Source: Siculibacillus sp. (GTDB taxonomy: Bacteria; Pseudomonadota; Alphaproteobacteria; Rhizobiales; Ancalomicrobiaceae). From it: DNA of 53,919 bases. The position numbers were made by a program, and so were the translations under genes. Positions within the stretch are counted from its first letter, which is position 1. Every line of letters begins with the position of its first letter. This document shows, piece after piece, positions 45,001 to 53,267 of the stretch. The DNA is taken from positions 1 through 53,919 of the forward strand of contig JAOTSD010000024.1 of the NCBI GenBank assembly GCA_030247555.1. Direction: 5' to 3'. Below the pieces are notes generated by a model. That model was not told where the DNA came from, did not search any database, and saw only the letters and a list, made by a program, of their open reading frames with translations.

Positions 45001-48000
45001 CGCGGATCGGCATGGAGGATCGGCGCGGCGAGGCGCTGAAAGTCGGCCGCTTCCGCCGGGTCGACGCCGAGGTGACGCAGCTGAACCTGGGCTTGGGTCC
45101 AAGCGAGCGTCTTGGCGCGGTCGAAGGCGCTTCGGTCGTGATGGGTGTCGACGAGGGCGAGCAAGTCGGCGCGCGACGACGCTACGACCGTCCAGAAGGC
45201 GACGCGGGTGGGCCGACCCGAGGGAACGGCGACGCGAAGCCGCAGCGCGAAGATCGGATCGAGCACGGTTCCGACCGTGCCGGAGAGCGGCTGGCCGTCG
45301 ACCAGCACGGAGGCGGCGGCGAGCGGGCGGCTGCGACCGCGGAAGCGGGTGCGGTCCGTCTCCCATTGCGGTTCGGCGACGGTCTCGCCTTCGACGACGG
45401 CGAAATGGGCCACCCACATCGGCGTCTCGTCGGGCGAACGCGGCCGGCGGGTGGCGATCAGGGCGCCGAATTCGGCCAGATACTCGGTCTCGACGAACAT
45501 CTTGGCGAAGACCGGATGCGCGGCGTCGGCGTCGGCGCCGGTCAGCACCAGTTCGGCGTAAGAGGTGATCTCGATCTCGCGGGCACGCCGGCCGGAGTTG
45601 GTCAGCGAGACGCGGCGGACTTCGCCGTCATCCTCACCCGAGACCAACACGTCCAAGGTGGTGCCGAGCGAGCCGTCGCGATGTTGGTACTCGGCATGAT
45701 CTTCGCCGAAGACCACCTCGTCCTCCTCGGCATTGCCTGACAGCGGTCGCGCCGTGGGCGACCAGAGATGTCCGCTGCGGGTGTCGCGCAGAAAGACGAA
45801 GGTGCCGCCGTCGTCGCGGGTGGCGTCTTCGCTCCAACGTGTCACCGCCAGATCGCGCCAGCGACTGTAGCCACCACCGGTGGCGGTCAACATCACCGCG
45901 TAGCACCCGTTCGACATCAGATGGGTGATCGGTGCGCCGACGTTCGGCGCAGTGATGCGGCGGATCGTCAGGCCGGAGGCGGCACCGGCGCCGGCCGAGG
46001 CCTTCAACTCCTCGGCGCGCGGCCGAGCGGTGGCGACGTCGCGTGGCATGCGCTCCTGCAAGAGGAGTTCACAGGCCCGGATCATCGGCTCGCGATGGAA
46101 CCGGGAGCGCATTCGGCCGTCCTGTAGCGCGTTGGTGATGGCGACGATGGTCATGCCCTGGTGATGGGCCATGTAGCTCCGGACGACCACGACGGAGGTC
46201 TCGTCGGGCAGCCGGCTCGGTGTGAAGTCGAGGGCGTCGTAGAAGCCGTAGCGGCCTTCGCCGCCGATCCCGGCGAGCGCGCCGTAGTTCGACCGTGCGC
46301 CGTGCGGGTCGACCATGGCGGCCAACCCGGTGGCGTAGGGCGCGATCACCAGGTTCTGCGACAGGCCGCGCTTCAATCCGAGGCCGGGGACGCCGAAGTT
46401 GGAATATTGGTAGGTCAGCTCGATGTCGCGGGCGTTGTAGGCGGATTCCGAGATGCCCCAGGGCACCCCCCGAGAGCGGCCGTAGGCCATCTGGCGTTCG
46501 ACCACCAGCCGATTGGTCTGCTCGAGCAGGCTGCCGACCGGAGCGCGCATCACCAGCGACGGCATCAGATATTCGAACATCGACCCCGACCACGAGATCA
46601 ACGCCGCACCCGTGCCGATCGGGGTCGCGGCACGGCCGAGCCGGAACCAGTGGCGGGTCTCGACGTCGCCCTTGGAGACCGCGAAAAGACTGGCGAGCCG
46701 CGCCTCTGAGGCGAGGAGGTCGTAGCAGTTGGGATCGAGGGTATGGTCGTCGACGGAAAAACCGATCGACAGGAGCTTGCGTTCGGGATCGAGCAGGAAG
46801 GCGAAGTCCATCGCCATCGCCATCGTCCGAGCGGAGGCGGCGAGAGCGGTCAATCGTCCGCCGAGCAGGGGAAGTGCGAAGCGGTCGCGGCCGTGCTCCC
46901 CGACCGAACCTAGCAGCGCCTCCGACCAGAACACCAGATCCGAGCGATCGCCGTCGACGCCGGCGGGCGCGAGATCGTGGGCGAGGTCGGCGAGCTTGGC
47001 GGCGAGCCGCGCCAGGGCGGGCAACAGGGTATCGATCGCTCGGCCGCCGTTCAGTTCCGCATCGATCTCGTCGATCAGAGTGGAGAAAGCGCGGTGCCGA
47101 TCACCGCGCACCGGAGACGGTAGGAAGGCCGCGCGGCGGATCAGGATGAGGAGATCGAGGAGCCCGTTGCGGATCTCCGAAGAAGGGACGCCGTCGAGCC
47201 ATTCCTCGCAAGCGTTGGCGACGACGATCAGATGGCCGGCGAGATTGCCGCTGTCGACCGATGAGATGTAGGCCGGTGCGAGGACGCACAGGTCGCGTGT
47301 CTCGTACCAGTTGTAGAAATGGCCCATGTGCTTGGGCAGCCGTTCCATGGCGTCGAGCGCCGCCTCGAGCCGATCGACCGTCTCGGTGGTACCGGCCCAG
47401 CCGAAGTCGCGAGCGGAGATCGCCGAGAGCAGATAGAGCCCGAGATTGGTCGGCGAGGTGCGGTGCGCCACCACCGGTTCGGGGTCCTCCTGGAAATTGT
47501 CCGGCGCCAGCATGTTGCCTTCCGGCGTCACGAAGGTCGCGAAGAAGCGCCATGTGCCGAGGGCGATCAGCCGGAGCTCGCTCAGATCGTCGGACGTGGC
47601 GGTGCGGCCGTGGTCGGCGGACGGTGAACGGCTCACCCACAGCGCCAGCGCCGGGGCTAGACTCCAGACCAGGGCGAAAGGCGCGATCATCCACCAGACC
47701 GACGGTTCGATCGCCACCGCGACCGCGGCGACACCGAGCCCGGCCGCGGTTCCACCCGCCATCCGACGGTAGGTGCCGGCGAGACCGGGGCGCGGGGCGC
47801 AATGGGATTGGGCCGCGGTGGTCCATTCGAGCAGGCGCCGGCGAGTCGAAAAGAGACGCATCAGAGTGCGCGCGATCGCGTCCCCCATGCTCCAGGCCCG
47901 GTCCGCGAGGAAGGCGAGCGAAAGCAGGATCAATGCACTCGCCAGCGCGAGGTCGTCGGCCAGAGCGCCGATGTGGTTGCGCAGGCGAATGCCGGTACGG

Positions 48001-50597
48001 CGCGGCACCAACGTGAACAGGATCGGTAGGAACACCGGAATCGCGGTCCCGATCACCACCGCCAGGGTGGCGCGCCCCGCCGCCGTACCGGGCAGCAGCC
48101 AGGACACCGTCAACGTCGCCAAGGTGAGCGGCGCCAGGATCGATCGGCGGAGATTGTCGATCATCTTCCAGCGTCCGACCATCGGCACGGCCAGCGGCGG
48201 CCGTGTCGTGCCGAAGATCCATGGCAGCAACTGCCAGTCGCCGCGGGTCCATCGATGTGTTCGCTTGGCCGCGACGTCCTGGCGCGAAGGCGCTTCCTCG
48301 ACCACTTCGATGTCGGAGGCGAGACCGGCGCGGGCGAAGACGCCCTCGAAGAGATCGTGGCTGAGCATCGTGTCGTCGGGCACCCGGCCGGCGAGCGCCG
48401 CCTCGAAAGCGTCGACGTCGTAGATGCCCTTGCCGGTATAGGAACCTTCGCCGAACAGGTCCTGGTAGACGTCGGAGACGGCGGCGGCATAGGGGTCCAT
48501 GCCGCCGGGGCCGGAGAAGACCCGCTGGTAGAGCGAGCCCTCGCGACCGACCGGCAGCGACGGGGTGACGCGCGGTTGCAGGATGCCGTAGCCGTCGAGG
48601 ACCCGGCGCGCGGTCGCGTCGAACCGAGCGCGGTTGAGCGGATGGGCCATCTTGCCGATCAACCGGATCGCCGCGTCGCGCGGCAGGCGGGTGTCGGCGT
48701 CGAGGGTGATGACGAAGCGCACGTCGCTCGGCACCAACGGCCTTCCGTCCGGACGCGGCACATGGGTGGTGTCGGTGGCCCCGCGCAGCAGGCGGTTCAA
48801 CTCGTGCAGCTTGCCGCGCTTGCGCTCCCAGCCCATCCACGCGCCTTCGCCGGCGTCGAAGACGCGGCGGCGGTGCAGCAGCAGGAACCGCTCGCCGCTC
48901 GGTGCCGGGCCGTGGCGCAGGTTGAGGGCGTCGATCGCCGCGCGCGCCGTCTCCAGCAGCGCGTCGTCGCCGTCGAGGACTTCGCTGGCGGCATCGACGC
49001 CGTCGGTGAGCAGTGCGAAGGCCAGATCGCCGCCGGCACCGGAGAGGTGGTGGATCTCCAGCCGCTCGATCTGTTCGAGGATGTCCTCGGTGCCGGTCAG
49101 GAGCGTGGGGACCACGACCAACGTACGCAGCGACGTCGGCGCGCCATCGGCGAGTTCGAGACCGGGCAGGGCGACCGGACCGAAGGCCCAAGTGACGACG
49201 CGATCGACCACCGCGGTCGCCACTTCGCTCGCCGGCACGAAGCCGACCAGCCCGAGGGCGATCAGCCAACCGGCGCCGAGCCCCGGTGCCGCCGCGTCGA
49301 CGGCCCAGAGGGCCGCGGCCAGTAGGGTGAAGGTGACGATCGACAGGGCGCCGACGTAACCGCCGATGCCGAGGGCGGCGTCCAGCCGGCCGATCCTGAG
49401 ATGCAGCGGCGGTCTGAAGCGCAGAACCTGCTCCAGCGCCCGGCGGCCTCCGCCGATCAGGTGATGGCCGGGGTCGCCGCATCGCTCGGCCTCGACCGGA
49501 TCGACGACGGCGGCCGATGCGGTTCGGGCGGCACGCAGCGCCTGCTCGACCACTTCGAGTTCGCTGTGCGGCGATCGCCGCGCCAGCTGCTCGACGGCGT
49601 TTCGGTAGAGGTTGCGGGTGGCGAAGTCCATGTCGGCGAAGGCGCTCTCGGCGCGCAGGCGCTCGTCGACGAGGCTGACGCTCTCGAAGAGGTCGGCCCA
49701 GTCGATGTCGGAGATCAGGCGCATCGAAGTGATGATGTTGCGCACGGTGACGTTGGAGGCGCCCTGACGCTGCTGGGCTCGCTGGACCACGTCGGCGCTC
49801 GACGTACCCTGTCGGCCGAGGCGTTCCTCGAGCCAGCCGAGCGCCGGCGTCACCCGCGGATCGAGATCGCGCAACCGCTTGGCCAGTTGTCCGGCGAAGA
49901 CGTCGGAGAGCGGCCCCGGCGAACGGGCCGAGATGTCGGCCTCCAGCGCCGAGCGGGTGTCACCGGCCAACGCCAGACGATCAGCGAGATCGTCGGCATC
50001 GGCGCGCTCGGCGAGTCCGGAGCCGATCTGATCGGTCAACCGCCGCAGGTTCTCGATCAGGACGATGCGCAGGGTGATGGCGACCGCCCACAGTTCGCCG
50101 ATCGTCAGCGGTTGGACCCGCTGATAGGCGACGATGAAACGCCTCAGTGTCTCCGGGTCGAAATGGCTGTCGGTGTGGGAGACGAAGGCCCAAGCGATGC
50201 CGAAGACGCGTGGATAGCCGGCGAAGGGGCCTTCTGCCAGCTTGGGCAGTTGCCGGTAGTAGCCGGACGGCAGGTCGTCGCGGATCTCGCGGATCTGCTC
50301 TTCGACGATGTGATAGTTGTCGAGCAGCCATTCGGCCGCCGGCGCGACGTCGCGACCCTTCTCGAGTTCGGCGGCATTGGTGCGGTAGGCGGCGAGCAAT
50401 ACGGTGGCGTTGTCGTCGAGACGGGACCGCAGCGGCAGCACGCGGACCGGTCGGTCGGTGATCGGTTGGGCAGCGGCGAGGCTCGCCGCATGTTGTTCCA
50501 GACGTTCGATGCCGAAGATCTCGTCGCGCACCGGGAACGTCTGGTTCCAAGGGGGAGAAGCCGATCGGCGGAAGAAGGGGAGACGGAGGTTCGTCAT
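42084..50597 (-). CDS. ndvB: Cyclic beta-1,2-glucan synthase (NdvB/ChvB/Cgs)
   Basis: This giant 2837-residue inner-membrane protein has the usual length for the family. The N-terminal part has several membrane segments and a GT84 glycosyltransferase domain with DADTRLP near 631 and an R/QxxRW-type HRWTRGDWQL near 777. The C-terminal half holds two GH94-type domains; GTGDWNDGMNRVG near 2513 carries the expected catalytic aspartate that controls chain length by phosphorolysis. It primes, elongates and cyclises osmoregulated periplasmic glucan from UDP-glucose. The ATG at 50597 is chosen from the MTNLRLPFF start; the frame runs open to 50729 through a terminator hairpin. No ndvA exporter gene is adjacent. 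Confidence 0.96.
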   Translation of the reverse strand: MTNLRLPFFRRSASPPWNQTFPVRDEIFGIERLEQHAASLAAAQPITDRPVRVLPLRSRLDDNATVLLAAYRTNAAELEKGRDVAPAAEWLLDNYHIVEEQIREIRDDLPSGYYRQLPKLAEGPFAGYPRVFGIAWAFVSHTDSHFDPETLRRFIVAYQRVQPLTIGELWAVAITLRIVLIENLRRLTDQIGSGLAERADADDLADRLALAGDTRSALEADISARSPGPLSDVFAGQLAKRLRDLDPRVTPALGWLEERLGRQGTSSADVVQRAQQRQGASNVTVRNIITSMRLISDIDWADLFESVSLVDERLRAESAFADMDFATRNLYRNAVEQLARRSPHSELEVVEQALRAARTASAAVVDPVEAERCGDPGHHLIGGGRRALEQVLRFRPPLHLRIGRLDAALGIGGYVGALSIVTFTLLAAALWAVDAAAPGLGAGWLIALGLVGFVPASEVATAVVDRVVTWAFGPVALPGLELADGAPTSLRTLVVVPTLLTGTEDILEQIERLEIHHLSGAGGDLAFALLTDGVDAASEVLDGDDALLETARAAIDALNLRHGPAPSGERFLLLHRRRVFDAGEGAWMGWERKRGKLHELNRLLRGATDTTHVPRPDGRPLVPSDVRFVITLDADTRLPRDAAIRLIGKMAHPLNRARFDATARRVLDGYGILQPRVTPSLPVGREGSLYQRVFSGPGGMDPYAAAVSDVYQDLFGEGSYTGKGIYDVDAFEAALAGRVPDDTMLSHDLFEGVFARAGLASDIEVVEEAPSRQDVAAKRTHRWTRGDWQLLPWIFGTTRPPLAVPMVGRWKMIDNLRRSILAPLTLATLTVSWLLPGTAAGRATLAVVIGTAIPVFLPILFTLVPRRTGIRLRNHIGALADDLALASALILLSLAFLADRAWSMGDAIARTLMRLFSTRRRLLEWTTAAQSHCAPRPGLAGTYRRMAGGTAAGLGVAAVAVAIEPSVWWMIAPFALVWSLAPALALWVSRSPSADHGRTATSDDLSELRLIALGTWRFFATFVTPEGNMLAPDNFQEDPEPVVAHRTSPTNLGLYLLSAISARDFGWAGTTETVDRLEAALDAMERLPKHMGHFYNWYETRDLCVLAPAYISSVDSGNLAGHLIVVANACEEWLDGVPSSEIRNGLLDLLILIRRAAFLPSPVRGDRHRAFSTLIDEIDAELNGGRAIDTLLPALARLAAKLADLAHDLAPAGVDGDRSDLVFWSEALLGSVGEHGRDRFALPLLGGRLTALAASARTMAMAMDFAFLLDPERKLLSIGFSVDDHTLDPNCYDLLASEARLASLFAVSKGDVETRHWFRLGRAATPIGTGAALISWSGSMFEYLMPSLVMRAPVGSLLEQTNRLVVERQMAYGRSRGVPWGISESAYNARDIELTYQYSNFGVPGLGLKRGLSQNLVIAPYATGLAAMVDPHGARSNYGALAGIGGEGRYGFYDALDFTPSRLPDETSVVVVRSYMAHHQGMTIVAITNALQDGRMRSRFHREPMIRACELLLQERMPRDVATARPRAEELKASAGAGAASGLTIRRITAPNVGAPITHLMSNGCYAVMLTATGGGYSRWRDLAVTRWSEDATRDDGGTFVFLRDTRSGHLWSPTARPLSGNAEEDEVVFGEDHAEYQHRDGSLGTTLDVLVSGEDDGEVRRVSLTNSGRRAREIEITSYAELVLTGADADAAHPVFAKMFVETEYLAEFGALIATRRPRSPDETPMWVAHFAVVEGETVAEPQWETDRTRFRGRSRPLAAASVLVDGQPLSGTVGTVLDPIFALRLRVAVPSGRPTRVAFWTVVASSRADLLALVDTHHDRSAFDRAKTLAWTQAQVQLRHLGVDPAEAADFQRLAAPILHADPRFRASSEAIIRGAGPQSGLWPHAISGDLPIVLLRIDDREDMGTVHQLLRAHEYWRMKRLAVDLVVINEHAPSYVQDLQAAIETAVRSSQSRPRRDGEPARGTVHLLRADMMSVEARALVESVARVVLIARRGPVAEQLARLMAPLPLAPIPTRRDRPVPPPTPMSADERPRLEFFNGLGGFADGGREYVVLLDGDRTTPAPWINVVTNPDFGFQVSAEGSGYTWAENSRENQITQWSNDPVVDPCGDAVYVRDEATGDLWSPTAQPVRDGGTYVARHGRGYSRFQHRAHGIALDLLQFVPCADPIKISRLTLRNLTTRPRRLTITAYVEWVMGTRRGASAPFVTTAIDAETGALVARNPWNNGFSGRVAFADLAGRQTAWTADRTEFLGRNGSPAAPAALLGRTPLGRRTGAGFDPCAALQCTVDLAPGEVVEVVSFLGECRTIEEARALIGRWRAADLDAAFAEVGARWDALLGTVRVVTPDRAMDVMLNGWLLYQTLACRIWARSAFYQASGAYGFRDQLQDGMALSTVLPAETRRHLLRAAGRQFVEGDVQHWWMPGTGIGVRTRISDDRVWLGYAVATYVTASGDTAVLDEIVPFLSGPRLQPGDSDAFFQPMIADETATLFEHCALGLDQAIALSGVHGLPLIGTGDWNDGMNRVGAEGRGESVWLAWFLLKTLALFAPFAEARDPDRAARWNDHAATLRAHVEAEAWDGAWYRRATYDDGTWLGSAVSDECHIDSIAQSWAVLSGAADPHRAATAMASLETHLVREAEGLALLFTPPFDATTRDPGYIRGYPPGLRENGGQYSHAAMWAILAHAARGDGDHAHRLFALVNPIAHALTPEAVERYAVEPYVVAADVYSVAPHGGRGGWTWYTGSAAWMYRAGVEGILGIRREGATLVVAPSLPASWPGFDATVTIGEARIDIRVEKPTDRAGTIVEARLDGVSIAVNDATLRVALDPGGHALSVRMG

Positions 50598-50680
50598 CGC
50601 GGTGGCCGTGTCACGGGCGTACCCGTCGTTCGACCGGCGCGGGCGTCGTTGCCTGCGCCGTGGACATGTCGTGGAGTGAC

Positions 50681-50725
50681 CCGAGCGTCCGCCGCCGAGC
50701 GGGAGGCTCGGCGGCGGACGCTCGG
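50681..50725 (-). terminator. 20-bp perfect hairpin after the lipoprotein gene
   Basis: Positions 50681-50700 are perfectly complementary to 50706-50725 around a 5-nt loop (GGGAG). The arms are almost entirely G/C. It begins 25 bases after the stop of the glycine-zipper gene and separates it from ndvB. It is the strongest hairpin seen in the window, and lacks a T-run on the minus strand. Confidence 0.8.
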
Positions 50726-50750
50726 CCACGATCGGGCGAGGCCGGCGTGG

Positions 50751-51026
50751 TCAGCGATAGCGGCAAACACGACGATTGAGCGTATCGCTGTAGTAGCAGT
50801 ACCGGCTGCCGCGGCGCGGGCGGGTGGCGTCCGCCACCACCGCGCCGACGGCAGCGCCGGCGACGCCGCCGACCACCGCGCCACCGACGCTGTTGGAGGC
50901 GACGCCGCCGATGATGGCGCCTCCGACGCCGCCGAGGCCTGCCCCCTCGGCCATGCGGGTGTCACGGGCGTTGGCGCAGCCGCCGAGGGCCAGGGCGGCG
51001 ATGGCGAGGACGATGAAGATCTTCAT
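50751..51026 (-). CDS. Small glycine-zipper lipoprotein
   Basis: This 91-residue protein has a lipoprotein signal with lipobox LGGC (cysteine near residue 17). A glycine-rich stretch (GAGLGGVGGAIIGGVASNSVG and repeats to about residue 66) is typical of glycine-zipper outer-membrane lipoproteins of the OsmB/YmgG/SlyB-like type. The tail has a Tyr/Cys-rich end (YCYYSDTLNRRVCRYR) that may form a disulphide. Its function is unknown; such proteins are often envelope-stress related. GAGG lies before the ATG. It is bounded downstream by a strong hairpin. Confidence 0.8.
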   Translation of the reverse strand: MKIFIVLAIAALALGGCANARDTRMAEGAGLGGVGGAIIGGVASNSVGGAVVGGVAGAAVGAVVADATRPRRGSRYCYYSDTLNRRVCRYR

Positions 51027-51084
51027 GGTGTTCTACCTCGATCGGTGGGAGTGGTCGGCGCACCGGGGCACCGACCGGGAGGGG

Positions 51085-51105
51085 GCCGCCCGGAGTCCGG
51101 GCGGC
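51085..51105 (-). terminator. Hairpin after the SH3-domain gene
   Basis: GCCGCCCGG (51085-51093) and CCGGGCGGC (51097-51105) pair perfectly with a 3-nt loop, ten bases after the stop of the exported SH3 gene on the minus strand. It is a likely terminator without a T-run. Confidence 0.6.
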
Positions 51106-51115
51106 GAGAGGGTGT

Positions 51116-51880
51116 TCATCGACCGGACGACGGCATCGGATGTTGGACGGTGCCCTGCGGCGTATGGCGCAGCTGCATCTGCGGACGCGACCGGCGGTCG
51201 GAGCCGCCGACGTTGCGTGGCGGATCGGCACCTATGACACCCTGCGGCGCCTGCCGGATCGGTTTGGTGACCGGGTGCGGCACGCGAACCTTCGACGGTG
51301 CGACGATCCGGTCCCGAGGCTTCACCACACCGGTGGGATTGATGCGCGGACCGGGGGAGCCGACGTTCGGCGGCAACGTCTCGGGATTGCGGACCCGGGG
51401 CGGCTTGTCGGGGCGCGGCGGCATCGGCTCGGGGCCACCGATCCTCGGCGGATTGCCGAGATGAGGCGGCATCGGTCCATGCCCGCGCCACCAGCGCGGT
51501 TCGTTGTACCAAGGCCGGCCGGAGTAGTGGTTGCCCCAGTAGTCGGCCATGCCGAAGGACAGGATGGTCAGGCCGAGCGCCGCTCCGCCGTCCGACAGAT
51601 AGACGCGGCGACCGTCGCGCAGGAAGCCGATGCGGCGACCGGGGAACCAGCCGCGTTCGCCGTCGACCGCCACGTCGCACCAGGTGTAGCGACTGATGCA
51701 GCCGATGACGTCGAGGCCGGTGCCGGCGGAGACCCGCATGACGGCGGGGTAGTCGGAGCCCGCGCCGGCGCGCAGCGTTCCCGAAGAACGGGCGAAGCCG
51801 TCGGCGGCGAGGGCGGCCGTCGGCAGGGCCAGGAGGGCGAGACCCATGGTCAGGCCGCGGAGTATGGAGCGCGTGTTCAT
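51116..51880 (-). CDS. Exported SH3 domain-containing protein with Pro/Arg-rich tail
   Basis: This 254-residue protein has a signal peptide (residues 1-25, ending ALA) and a bacterial SH3-type domain (about 28-85: TLRAGAGSDYPAVMRV, then CDVAVDGERGWFPGRRI). Its two cysteines (IGCISRYTWC) could form a disulphide. A glycine/aromatic segment (MADYWGNHYSGRPWYNEPRWW) and a long Pro-rich, basic repetitive tail (about 135-254) follow. SH3b domains bind peptidoglycan or periplasmic partners. The function is not known; the tail suggests a cell-envelope or nucleic-acid-like polyanion interaction. Confidence 0.75.
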   Translation of the reverse strand: MNTRSILRGLTMGLALLALPTAALAADGFARSSGTLRAGAGSDYPAVMRVSAGTGLDVIGCISRYTWCDVAVDGERGWFPGRRIGFLRDGRRVYLSDGGAALGLTILSFGMADYWGNHYSGRPWYNEPRWWRGHGPMPPHLGNPPRIGGPEPMPPRPDKPPRVRNPETLPPNVGSPGPRINPTGVVKPRDRIVAPSKVRVPHPVTKPIRQAPQGVIGADPPRNVGGSDRRSRPQMQLRHTPQGTVQHPMPSSGR

Positions 51881-51998
51881 GATGTTCCCACTTTCGTTGG
51901 CCCACCGCCGCTGGGGCGGGAACCGTCAGGTCCGAGAGCCATCTCGGCCGTCTCATCAGCGCGGGACGACGTCACCGCGCCGCGGCTTCGGGTCGGGT

Positions 51999-52319
51999 TC
52001 AGGCATGGGGTAGATGCGATTCGACCAGCCAGAGCTGTTGGTCGATGCCGCGGGAGATCGCGGTGAACAGATCGGCGGTGGCGACGTCGCCGTGGACCGT
52101 CGACGAGCCGATCGCCTCGCGGGACGACCGACCGAAGGCGGCGAGCGAGCCGACGACGGCGAGGATTTCGGGGACCGCGATGAAGCTCGGACCGCGAGCG
52201 TTCCAATGGCCCTGCTCGACCTGCGCCCGCAGGTCGATGGAAGCTGCAAGATGCTGGTCGAGCAATTCGATCGACTGGGCGCGAATGTTCTCAGAAAGGG
52301 TGTTTCGGGTCTGATTCAT
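51999..52319 (-). CDS. dps: Dps-family ferritin-like protein with internal deletion
   Basis: This 106-residue open frame matches Dps at both ends: NIRAQSIELLDQHLAASIDL, QGHWNARGPSFIAV at the start, and GDVATADLFTAISRGIDQQL near the end. Normal Dps proteins are about 155-165 residues. Here about 50 residues of the middle, which carry the second ferroxidase histidine region and the D/E ligands, are missing between FIAVPE and ILAVVGSLAAFG, and the usual His after FIAV is Pro. The frame is intact. It is probably non-functional in iron oxidation, so a decaying gene or an unusual variant. The ATG at 52319 is chosen from the family start; the frame is open to 52361. Confidence 0.75.
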   Translation of the reverse strand: MNQTRNTLSENIRAQSIELLDQHLAASIDLRAQVEQGHWNARGPSFIAVPEILAVVGSLAAFGRSSREAIGSSTVHGDVATADLFTAISRGIDQQLWLVESHLPHA

Positions 52320-53267
52320 CGTAAAACCCCAGAGGTTCATGGCGCAGAATGCAAATCTCATCGCCGGGTACGATCAATCTGACCGCGCGATGCGAGACGT
52401 TTGCCATTCGGAAGTCGTCGAGATGAATGGTACAGATGCTGAGCGGATCCACGGCAGGCTCGGAAACTACTCAATTCAAGCAGAAATCGACCTTCACGGC
52501 CGCAGATCATTTCTCTCGGCTCCCGGCGGCCACATCCACCGGGACGCAGCGAGCAGGAACGGAACCTCGTGAGCGGCGACCAGACGCGACGTCTCGACGA
52601 GCCGCGCCTCGTTCGAACCGGCCGTGGCGATCGGAGCGGGGGTGGGCAGGAAGCGAAGAGCGCGGCGCGCCGATCGACCCGATCAAGGGGCCATGCCGAT
52701 CCACGTCGCGGCAGGTGACGGCCGAGGCTGCCAACGCGATGATGGGATCCGTCGCCGAGCGGCGTTGCCGGGGTGTGGCGGCCAACACCGGCGCGATCCG
52801 GAGGAGATCCGGCATCGGACGTTTGCCGCTCAACCGGACATCGGACGCCCGCCGACCCACCCGACGCCGACCGTGATCGACGGCGTGACCAGCCGCTGTT
52901 CCTCGATCTCGCGACCGATGAACTCGGCCGTGCGGCCACCCTCGGCGGCGAGATCGAGTGCGATGGAATCCTCCGCGGGCATGAGTTCGGAACCTCCGTG
53001 TTCGCGGGTCGCCGCCGTCGCCCGAGGCCGGGGACGGGGGGCGGATCTCTTCACCTCCATCAGAACGATCGGCTGCGACCCGTTTCGAACCTGCGACGGA
53101 GACACCGTCGGATGCAGGGTCGGAATCTACTCATCGCGGCATCGTGGTCCGGGAGACCACGCGCAAGACTGGTTCGCACCGATCTCTCCCCGCGAAAGGA
53201 GAGGAGACGTGATAGAATTCCCCATGGTCCAGTCTCGTGCGCGGATCGGCCGGAGAACGAGAGTCGC
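52320..53267. other. Long region without a convincing gene
   Basis: These roughly 950 bases lie between the dps remnant and cheB. Its left part (52330-52520) is noticeably less GC-rich than the neighbourhood. Short open frames exist on both strands (for example 52830-53105 minus, 91 codons), but they lack family features and good ribosome sites. A CGTGGTC/GACCACG stem-loop (53143-53161) lies upstream of cheB. It may hold degraded genes or a regulatory region. Confidence 0.5.

Noticed and set aside
50598-50729. 44-codon N-terminal extension of the cyclic glucan synthase
   Set aside because: It would run through the 20-bp hairpin and encodes a Pro/Arg-rich segment unlike any NdvB start; the ATG at 50597 begins a plausible N-terminus.
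52830-53105. 91-codon minus-strand open frame before cheB
   Set aside because: No recognisable domain and no clear ribosome site; the start is ambiguous. It could be real, but the sequence does not support it.
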